Source: an uncultured Rhodanobacteraceae bacterium (GTDB lineage Bacteria > Pseudomonadota > Gammaproteobacteria > Xanthomonadales > Ahniellaceae). Taken from it: a DNA stretch of 5,388 nucleotides. Location of the stretch: contig CALMWD010000234.1 in assembly GCA_937873105.1 (NCBI GenBank), positions 1-5,388 on the forward strand. The letters run 5' to 3'. Both the position numbers and the translations under genes were made by a program. The notes under the pieces are model-generated. The model was given only the letters and a program-made list of their open reading frames with translations. It searched no databases and had not been told where the DNA came from. Below, one piece after another: positions 1-4,749 of this stretch (its first letter is position 1; every line of letters begins with the position of its first letter).

Positions 1-571
1 CGATGGCGGCGGCGAGGTCGCGGACCAGGCGCACGCGCTCGCGACGCGGCGCGTTGCGCGCGCTGCACCAGCGATCGAGGCGTTGGCCGTCGACGAAGGC
101 CGTGGCCAGGAAAGGCGCGCCGGAGGCATCGCGACCGCCGTCGACGAGGGCGGCGATGTTCGGATGGTCGAGGGCAGCCAGAATGCGGCGTTCGCGCTGG
201 AAGCGGCGTTCGTCCTCGTCGCTCCAGCCGGCCTGGGCGATCTGCTTCAGCGCGACCCGCTGGGTCGCGCCGTCGAGTTCGCGCTCGGCCAGCCAGACCC
301 GGCCCATGCCGCCGCGGCCGAGTTCGCGCACGATGCGGTACTGCGGCAGCTGCGGCGCAGCGGCGTCGCGTTCGCGTTGTTCGGCGCGGTCGAGGAGATC
401 GCGGGCGCGCGTTTCGCCGCCGAAGCGCTTCCGCAGCGCCACGCCGAACTCGGGTTCCTCGGCCTCGATCTCGCGCAGGCGCTGTTCGCGTGGTCCCGCC
501 GGCAACGCATCGAGCTCGAAATGCAGGTCCTTCAGGCGCGCATAGCGCGCCGCGTCAGAGGCCGCGTCCAT
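1..571 (-). CDS. Serine/threonine protein kinase, N-terminal part (cut by left edge)
   Basis: This is the first 190 residues of a bacterial Hanks-type (Pkn-like) Ser/Thr kinase; the gene continues beyond base 1. Visible kinase elements are the glycine-rich ATP loop (ELGRGGMGRVWLAE, around residues 83-96), the VALK strand with the catalytic lysine K109, and the helix-C segment RRFQRERRILAALDHPNIA, with E127 as the probable salt-bridge partner of K109. The HRD and DFG motifs lie outside the window, so activity cannot be judged. About 77 residues, rich in acidic and basic residues, precede the kinase domain and resemble the N-terminal extension of kinases paired with ECF43 sigma factors; in that family a transmembrane segment and TPR repeats often follow. 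The chosen ATG (571-569) lies inside the end of the sigma factor gene, a 17-bp overlap in another frame, and has no strong Shine-Dalgarno, so translation is probably coupled. The kinase may control the sigma factor by phosphorylation; that role is inferred from the pairing. Confidence 0.93.
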   Translation of the reverse strand, partial: MDAASDAARYARLKDLHFELDALPAGPREQRLREIEAEEPEFGVALRKRFGGETRARDLLDRAEQRERDAAAPQLPQYRIVRELGRGGMGRVWLAERELDGATQRVALKQIAQAGWSDEDERRFQRERRILAALDHPNIAALVDGGRDASGAPFLATAFVDGQRLDRWCSARNAPRRERVRLVRDLAAAI

Positions 572-1130
572 CGCCGAGCTGCTCGCGCAGCCAGGCGCTG
601 GCCTGCGCCCATTCGCGGTTGACGGACGACGGGTGGATGTCGAGGGCCTGGGCGGTTTCCTCGATGGTGAGGCCGGCGAAGACGCGCATCTCCACGACCG
701 CAGCGGCGCGCGGGTCGAGCCTGGCGAGCGCGCTCAGGGCGTCGTCCAGGGCTACCAGCTCGTGCGGCGAACCCATGCCGGCGACGTCGATGTCGTCGAT
801 CGACTCCGGCACCGCGCCGGCGCCGCGCTTCTCGGCCAGCTTGCGGCGGGCGCGGTCGATCAGGATCTGGCGCATCGCCCGGGCCACCACGCGGATGAAA
901 TGGCCGCGGTCTTCGACGTCCGGCGCCCGCGCCTGGATCAGCTTCATCAGCGCATCGTTCAGCAACGCCGTCGGCTGCAGAGTGTCGTGCCCGGACTCCG
1001 AGCGCAGCACGCTGGCGGCCAGGCGCTTCATCTCCGCATACAGGCGCGCAAAAACGCGGTCGCGCGCGAGGGCATCGCCCTGTTGCCAGTCGACCAGCCA
1101 GCCGGTGATGTCGTCCAGGTTTGCCCCCAT
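555..1130 (-). CDS. ECF-type RNA polymerase sigma factor (ECF43 / Sig-70_X6-like)
   Basis: A 191-residue alternative sigma factor that would direct RNA polymerase to a specific promoter set. Region 2 spans roughly residues 20-95 and includes HDTLQPTALLNDALMKL and GHFIRVVARAMRQILIDRARRK; the TLQPTAL and MRQILIDRAR signatures are typical of the ECF43-like family (TIGR02999, best known from Planctomycetes and Xanthomonadales). Region 4 spans about 125-185, with the helix-turn-helix LTIEETAQALDIHPSSVNREW. A flexible linker lies at about 102-125. No anti-sigma gene is next to it; instead a protein kinase gene overlaps its stop codon, the usual arrangement for this family, whose activity is thought to depend on kinase signalling. 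The reading frame stays open far upstream, but the ATG at 1130 gives the normal family length and the upstream translation has no sigma-like content. A weak Shine-Dalgarno and a TATGCT sequence close to the start leave open a very short leader. Confidence 0.93.
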   Translation of the reverse strand: MGANLDDITGWLVDWQQGDALARDRVFARLYAEMKRLAASVLRSESGHDTLQPTALLNDALMKLIQARAPDVEDRGHFIRVVARAMRQILIDRARRKLAEKRGAGAVPESIDDIDVAGMGSPHELVALDDALSALARLDPRAAAVVEMRVFAGLTIEETAQALDIHPSSVNREWAQASAWLREQLGDGRGL

Positions 1131-1223
1131 GGGCGAAGCATACGCGCCGGCGCGGGCGGAGAAAACGCGCCGATTCCGCGTACTGCAGGACAACGCGGCC
1201 TGTCGCCGCGACTGGAGCCCGCC
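1131..1223. promoter_or_regulatory. Divergent intergenic region between sigma factor and secreted-protein operon
   Basis: These 93 bp separate two divergent genes and must hold at least one promoter for each direction unless transcription enters from elsewhere. I see no convincing sigma-70 promoter. On the minus strand a TATGCT hexamer lies 6 bp before the sigma factor ATG, without a good -35 partner. A perfect 12-bp GC palindrome (CGCGCCGGCGCG, 1143-1154) and a short A-run (GAGAAAAC, 1160-1167) are the only local features. The plus-strand gene has a clear ribosome binding site, GGAG at 1214-1217. An ECF-dependent promoter here is possible but cannot be recognised without the family's motif. 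Confidence 0.4.
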
Positions 1224-1862
1224 ATGAAACGCCTGTCCCGCCTTGTTCCCGCCGTCGCCCTGTGCCTTGCCGCCGGCTTCGCCAACGCCGCCGACCGCAC
1301 GGTGTTCCGCGACGATTTCTCGGACAGCGGCAGCGGCTGGATCGATACCCAGGTCGCCGACCACAAGGCCAAGGGCATCGCGCTGTACAACAACGATGGT
1401 GGCTACCAGATGACCCCGGTCGACGATGCGACCTATGGCATCGTGCCGGCGCCGAAGCAGGCGCCGGGCGCCGACGTCCAGGTCGAGGCCAGCCTGTTCC
1501 TGTACACCGGCGTCGGCCAGGGCACCGGCGGCGTGGTCTGTCGCCACAGCGACCACGGCAACTTCTATGCCTTCATGGTGTCGGGCAGTCACGGTTACGC
1601 CATCCTGAAGGTCCAGGGCGGCAAGGCCGAGACCCTGGCCAACGGCCGCTTCGAGGGCGTGATGCCGAACATGGCCGACCTGCGCATCGGCGCACGCTGC
1701 AAGGGCCCTTCGCTGAAGTTGATGCTCGACGGTGAAGTCGTGGCCGAAGCCACCGATGCCGCGCACTCCGATGGACAGGTCGGCCTGATCGTGATGGGCG
1801 AGAAGATGGCCGGCACCAGCGCCGTGTTCGACGACTTCGAACTGCGCGCGATCGCGCGCTGA
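1224..1862 (+). CDS. Secreted protein with probable concanavalin A-like (LamG/DUF1080-type) fold
   Basis: A 212-residue exported protein. Residues 1-22 form a Sec signal peptide: MKRL, a hydrophobic core, and an A-N-A cleavage site before ADRTVF. The mature part has the pattern of a jelly-roll domain: an opening FRDDFSDSGSGW, alternating beta strands such as VQVEASLFLY, FYAFMVSGSHGYAILKV and LKLMLDGEVVAE, and a closing VGLIVMGEKMAGTSAVFDDFELR. The DDFSD...W opening and FDDFEL ending recur in DUF1080/LamG-like sugar-binding or glycosidase-related domains. I see no catalytic residues that would assign an activity. Two cysteines remain after export (C106, C159) and could form a disulfide. The ATG is preceded by GGAG with a 6-nt spacer, which supports this start; the frame is open further upstream, but that part is not protein-like. 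It is first of three closely spaced genes. Binding a carbohydrate or envelope component is a guess from the fold. Confidence 0.88.
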   Translation: MKRLSRLVPAVALCLAAGFANAADRTVFRDDFSDSGSGWIDTQVADHKAKGIALYNNDGGYQMTPVDDATYGIVPAPKQAPGADVQVEASLFLYTGVGQGTGGVVCRHSDHGNFYAFMVSGSHGYAILKVQGGKAETLANGRFEGVMPNMADLRIGARCKGPSLKLMLDGEVVAEATDAAHSDGQVGLIVMGEKMAGTSAVFDDFELRAIAR

Positions 1863-1892
1863 TCGCCCGGCGCAGCCGAATCTGCGACGACC

Positions 1893-2666
1893 ATGGTCCT
1901 CCCCGAGCCCAGCGCCGCCCACTTCGACGCGCCGGTGTGCCGCAACTGCGGTGCCGCGATGGCCACGCCCTATTGCGGCCGCTGCGGCCAGAAGCGCGCG
2001 CAGCGGCTCGACCTCGGCGCCGTGCGCGCCGAGGCCTGGCAGAGTTATCGCGTGTTCGAGTTCGGCATCGTCAAGGCGGCCTGGCGGCTCGCACATTCGC
2101 CCGGCGTGGTCGCGCGCGAGTACGTGCTCGGCGCCCGCGCCAGGCACGTGCACCCGCTGAAGCTGCTGCTGGTCGCGATCGGCGTGCAGTTGCTGGTGCT
2201 GGCTCGGACCCACCATCTCGATACCCGGGACGCGCAGCTGAGCCAGGTGATGGAACTGGTTCGCGCCTACGCGAACTGGTCGTTCTCGCTCGGCATCTTC
2301 GCGATCGTCGGTGCCTCGCTGCTGGTGCTGCGCTGGCGCCATGCCTACAACCTGACCGAACACCTGGTGCTCGGCGTCTACGTGCATTTCCTCGTCATCG
2401 TCGCGAACATCCTGAACCAGTTGCCGGTCCTGGCGTTTCGCGACCCGGCGTTCCTGGCCCTGCACCGGCAATGGTCGGCTTGGCCGATGGACGGGGTCGA
2501 GGCCGCGATCATGGTGTTCGCGTTCGCCCAGTTCTTCCGGCTCAATGCCGTGCGCGACGCCTGGCGCCTGCTCCTCGCCGCCGCGGCATTCGTCGCTCTC
2601 AAGTACCTGCTCGTGCGCCTGTATTCGTACGCGCTGGTCAAGTTCGTGCTCGCCCAACTCGCCTGA
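1893..2666 (+). CDS. Zinc-ribbon inner-membrane protein, DUF3667-like
   Basis: A 257-residue membrane protein of unknown function. The N-terminus has a four-cysteine zinc ribbon: C16-R-N-C19 and C28-G-R-C31, ending GQK. About 50 soluble residues follow, including HSPGVVAREYVLGARARHVHPLKL, then about five hydrophobic segments near residues 88-105, 129-147, 158-177, 203-219 and 226-245. The order zinc ribbon, a segment ending RHVHPLKL at the first membrane helix, and YNLTEHLVLGVYVHF resembles the DUF3667 family, where the role is not established. The assignment is from remembered motifs and is moderate. The ATG at 1893 is chosen because the next methionine (M23) would cut the zinc ribbon in two; no clear Shine-Dalgarno is seen, so reinitiation from the upstream gene 30 bp away is plausible. 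The zinc ribbon should face the cytoplasm. The flanking genes encode exported proteins, hinting at a shared envelope role. Confidence 0.88.
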   Translation: MVLPEPSAAHFDAPVCRNCGAAMATPYCGRCGQKRAQRLDLGAVRAEAWQSYRVFEFGIVKAAWRLAHSPGVVAREYVLGARARHVHPLKLLLVAIGVQLLVLARTHHLDTRDAQLSQVMELVRAYANWSFSLGIFAIVGASLLVLRWRHAYNLTEHLVLGVYVHFLVIVANILNQLPVLAFRDPAFLALHRQWSAWPMDGVEAAIMVFAFAQFFRLNAVRDAWRLLLAAAAFVALKYLLVRLYSYALVKFVLAQLA

Positions 2667-2695
2667 ATCCCCTCACCCGAAACGGAAGATCCGCC

Positions 2696-4483
2696 ATGTC
2701 CACGCGCCTCCCCCTGAAACGCAACACGCTGTGCATCGCCCTGAGCATCGCCCTTGCCGCCTGCGGCGGCAGCGACGGCGCCGCTTCGAACGGCCGAGCG
2801 CTGGCGGCCAACGACGCGCCCCCGCGCGCGGCGATGAGCGAAGCGGCCATGATCGACGAGATCGCGAGCCAGCTGCAGGCCTGTTCCTACGACGGTTCGC
2901 CGGTGAAAGTCGACGCCCATGGCATGGCCGCGGGCCGCGACGGCGCCGGTCAGCGGGTCGTCGCCGAAATCATGAAGTACACCGGCCTGCCGCAGAACTT
3001 CGACGTGTTGCCGCACCCGCAGGTGCCGAACGCGGCGGCGGTGATCCTGGTGGGCGAGGACAAGCTGCCGCGCCGCGTCATCGCCTACAACGAGCAGTTC
3101 ATGGCCGACGTGCTCAAGGCCACCCAGAACAACAACTGGGCGCCGATCAGCATCATGGCGCACGAGGTCGGGCACCATCTGTCCGGCCACACCATCCAGC
3201 CCGGAGGCAGCCAGCCGCCCACCGAACTCGAGGCCGACAAGTTCAGCGGCTACGTGCTCTACAAGATGGGCGCCTTGCTGGGCGACGCGCAGAAGGCGAT
3301 GAATGCGCTGGTTCCCGAGACCGACGGCCCGACCCACCCGGGCCGCAGCAAGCGCGTGAAGGCGATTGCCGAGGGCTGGGAACAGGCCTGCGCGCAGCAG
3401 GGCGGCGATTGCTCCGGCACGGTGGCTTCGCCGGCGGCGCCGAAGCGGGCGCCGGCCGCCGACACGATCGCGCAATCGGCCCCCGTCCGGAACCCGCCGG
3501 CGACCACGACCGCGCCGTCGCGTGCGGACGGCGACGTCCCGGCGTTCCCGAGCGTCCCGACCATGGGCGACGATGCGCCCGGCAAGCCCGTCGTCACCGC
3601 GACAGGCCCGGTCGACGTGCTGCCGACGCCCGACGCGAATGCGATCCCGGCCAAGTTCGGCAAGTTCGTGATCGACGAGATCGGCGTGCTGGATGCCGGC
3701 ACGCGCGCCAGCTTCGAGCGGCAGATGTACGACCTCGCGGCCCAGCACCAGGTCGAGATCGTCACCATCGTCGCCAAGAGCCTGCACGGGATGAGCGCCG
3801 ACGAGTACGCCTACGCGATGATGCGCCAGTTGCGCGTCGGCAAGCTCGATGTCGGCAACGGCGCGGTGCTGGTCGCGGCCCCGAATGACGGGCAGGTCGG
3901 CGTGGCCATGGGGCCGGGCGTGATGCTGGAGATGCGCGACTACATCGATCTCGAAAAGGATCGACTCAAGGGCTTCATCGAGATCGGGCTGCCGTACTGC
4001 AAGGGCGTCTGCAACGCGGCCCAGACCGAGATGGTGCTCGGTGCGGCCGAACACATCGCGCGCGACGTCTCCCACTGGGACTTCCAGATCCGCTACCAGA
4101 CCCTGGGCGAACTGATGGCGAAGTTCGAGGAGACCTCGACTGCGCGCATGAACGGCCAGGACATCGAACCCGAACAGGATCCGACCTGGCGCAAGATCGT
4201 GCGCATCGAGGGCACTTTGGCCAGCCGCAATCCCGCGGCCGGCGATCAGGCGAAGTGGATCAACGAGATCAAGCAGGAACGGGTCGGTCCGCCGCTGCAC
4301 GTGATCACGCCCGAGGGCCGCGACCTGCTCGTCTACGTCGATCCGCACACCGAGTCCTTGATGACCAGCAAGCTCGAGGAGGGAAAGTCGTACGTATTCA
4401 TCGCCCGCGAGGCGTCGCTGTCGCAGAACCCGGACGACACCCTGAGCTTCGACCTGCTCAGCTACGACCGCGCGGCGCCCTGA
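2696..4483 (+). CDS. Lipoprotein fusing M48-like zinc metalloprotease, TPM domain and C-terminal module
   Basis: A 595-residue lipoprotein. Residues 1-22 are a type II signal peptide with lipobox L-A-A-C23; G24 at +2 predicts outer-membrane sorting. The protease part (about 50-235) has HEVGHHLSGH, with zinc ligands H156 and H160 and catalytic E157. ELEAD at 177-181 offers E177 as the likely third ligand, and THPGRSKRV (213-221) matches the HP...R segment of M48 peptidases. A Pro/Ala-rich linker (about 240-318) follows. Residues 320-455 match a TPM domain (Psb32/YgcG type): FVIDEIGVLDAGTRASFE, VEIVTIVAKSLHGMSADEYAYAMM, then GNGAVLVAAPNDGQVGVAMGPGV. The end (about 498-592) looks like a small beta-rich, possibly OB-like, domain. 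C435 and C439 form a CxxxC pair. GGAAGA at 2684-2689 is the probable ribosome binding site; the gene follows its neighbour by 29 bp. A periplasmic quality-control protease is likely; its substrate is unknown. Confidence 0.9.
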   Translation: MSTRLPLKRNTLCIALSIALAACGGSDGAASNGRALAANDAPPRAAMSEAAMIDEIASQLQACSYDGSPVKVDAHGMAAGRDGAGQRVVAEIMKYTGLPQNFDVLPHPQVPNAAAVILVGEDKLPRRVIAYNEQFMADVLKATQNNNWAPISIMAHEVGHHLSGHTIQPGGSQPPTELEADKFSGYVLYKMGALLGDAQKAMNALVPETDGPTHPGRSKRVKAIAEGWEQACAQQGGDCSGTVASPAAPKRAPAADTIAQSAPVRNPPATTTAPSRADGDVPAFPSVPTMGDDAPGKPVVTATGPVDVLPTPDANAIPAKFGKFVIDEIGVLDAGTRASFERQMYDLAAQHQVEIVTIVAKSLHGMSADEYAYAMMRQLRVGKLDVGNGAVLVAAPNDGQVGVAMGPGVMLEMRDYIDLEKDRLKGFIEIGLPYCKGVCNAAQTEMVLGAAEHIARDVSHWDFQIRYQTLGELMAKFEETSTARMNGQDIEPEQDPTWRKIVRIEGTLASRNPAAGDQAKWINEIKQERVGPPLHVITPEGRDLLVYVDPHTESLMTSKLEEGKSYVFIAREASLSQNPDDTLSFDLLSYDRAAP

Positions 4484-4497
4484 TGACGAAAAGTAAT

Positions 4498-4521
4498 ATC
4501 TCTTCATCGCGATGAAGAGAT
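4498..4521. promoter_or_regulatory. Perfect 24-bp palindrome, probable repressor operator
   Basis: The half-sites ATCTCTTCATCG (4498-4509) and CGATGAAGAGAT (4510-4521) are exact reverse complements with no spacer. The last base of the palindrome is also the first T of the TTGACA -35 box, so a dimer bound here would block RNA polymerase. The placement before a methionine gene suggests a methionine-cycle regulator; the ArsR-family S-adenosylhomocysteine sensor SahR of Proteobacteria is one candidate, but I cannot verify its motif here. As RNA it could fold into a 10-bp hairpin with a CGCG loop, but no U-run follows on the plus strand. Confidence 0.7.
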
Positions 4522-4549
4522 TGACAGATGGGAATGCGGCCGGCATGCT
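4521..4549 (+). promoter_or_regulatory. Sigma-70 promoter for the riboswitch and acyltransferase gene
   Basis: A perfect -35 TTGACA (4521-4526) is followed after 17 bp by CATGCT (4544-4549), which matches the -10 consensus at three of six bases, including the second A and the last T. Transcription would start near 4556, only a few bases before the first riboswitch helix at 4560. That is the expected position for a leader RNA made of the aptamer alone, and it supports the call despite the poor -10. Confidence 0.6.
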
Positions 4550-4556
4550 GGCCGCA
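4535..4556. repeat. Second palindrome covering the -10 region
   Basis: TGCGGCCGG (4535-4543) and CTGGCCGCA (4548-4556) pair over nine positions, one of them G-T, around a central CATG. It sits in the spacer and -10 box of the predicted promoter and ends at the predicted transcription start, so most of it would not be in the riboswitch RNA. It could be a second operator, or a GC-rich hairpin terminating or protecting the end of upstream transcripts; no U-run follows. Confidence 0.5.
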
Positions 4557-4559
4557 CAT

Positions 4560-4673
4560 ACCCATCAAGACCGGCGGAGGGATAGGCCCTTGGATGCCGG
4601 GGCAACCAGCGCGACGCCTCGGCGTCGCGCCAGGTGCCAAGTCCTGCGGTGACTCGTGCACCGGAAGATGGGT
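4560..4673 (+). promoter_or_regulatory. SAM-I riboswitch aptamer (S-box leader)
   Basis: An RNA that binds S-adenosylmethionine and shuts down the gene behind it when SAM is plentiful. Helix P1 is ACCCAT (4560-4565) paired with ATGGGT (4668-4673). The kink-turn segment GGCGGAGGGATAGGCCC is followed by GGATGCCGGGGCAACCAG, the conserved core. P3 is a perfect 9-bp stem (4609-4617 with 4622-4630) capped by the stable tetraloop CUCG. Then come the conserved AGGTGCCAAGTCC joining and P4 strand, the TGC/GCA and TCC/GGA pairs of P4, and GGAAGAT leading into P1. All the sequence blocks of RF00162 are present in order. It lies 76 bp before a MetX-family gene, which confirms the role. Confidence 0.95.
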
Positions 4674-4702
4674 CGCACGACCGCTTCGGTGCGGTCGGGC
4701 GA
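4673..4702 (+). promoter_or_regulatory. Expression-platform hairpin after the SAM-I aptamer, no U-tract
   Basis: CGACCGC (4678-4684) pairs with GCGGTCG (4691-4697) around the loop UUCGGU. The stem can extend outward past one A-G mismatch through CGC (4674-4676) with GCG (4699-4701) and U4673 with A4702. It shares U4673 with P1, so it is stacked directly on the aptamer. The bases after it (CGTCTCCGCAGG) contain no U-run, so it is not a standard intrinsic terminator. A role in Rho-dependent or translational control is more likely. Confidence 0.6.
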
Positions 4703-4724
4703 CGTCTCCGCAGGGCGCTGGATG

Positions 4725-4749
4725 GGCGAGATTCCTTCAGGAGTTCGCC
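4725..4749 (+). promoter_or_regulatory. Ribosome binding site of the MetX-family gene, inside a small hairpin
   Basis: CAGGAG (4738-4743) stands 6 nt before the ATG and is the strongest Shine-Dalgarno in the window. GGCGAG (4725-4730) can pair with TTCGCC (4744-4749), placing the Shine-Dalgarno in the loop and the start codon just outside the stem. A CTCC at 4706-4709 could also pair directly with GGAG. These pairings suggest control at translation initiation, but they are short and unproven. Confidence 0.6.

Larger units (their letters stand above)
4484..4749 (+). promoter_or_regulatory. Methionine-gene control region (266 bp, non-coding)
   Basis: No credible gene lies in this gap. It is filled by, in order, a 24-bp perfect palindrome, a promoter with a consensus -35, a second palindrome over the -10, a SAM-I riboswitch, a hairpin and the ribosome binding site of the acyltransferase gene. 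The AT-richer stretch around 4487-4530 stands out against the GC-rich neighbourhood and marks the promoter. I see no U-tract terminator for the upstream lipoprotein gene. Confidence 0.85.

Noticed and set aside
1143..1154. CGCGCCGGCGCG palindrome as an operator
   Set aside because: Purely G and C, only 12 bp, and expected by chance in such a GC-rich sequence; not enough to call a binding site.
83..1223. Plus-strand open frames opposite the kinase and sigma genes
   Set aside because: Kinase and sigma motifs are clear on the minus strand; the plus-strand translations are compositionally biased and contain no motifs.
1131..2657. Long minus-strand open frame extending the sigma factor gene upstream, which would make a 700-residue protein
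   Set aside because: The translation is rich in H, R, G, A, Q and D without any domain, and it lies opposite three well-supported plus-strand genes. It is an antisense shadow of GC-rich codon use; the sigma domain begins at 1130.
4498..4521. Intrinsic terminator of the lipoprotein operon
   Set aside because: The inverted repeat could fold, but TTGACAG, not a U-run, follows on the plus strand, and the repeat abuts a -35 box. The reverse strand has a T-richer flank, but no minus-strand gene ends there.
2378..4546. A 722-codon minus-strand open frame opposite the lipoprotein gene
   Set aside because: Low-complexity composition, no recognisable motifs, and complete overlap with a gene that carries a lipobox, HEXXH and TPM motifs.
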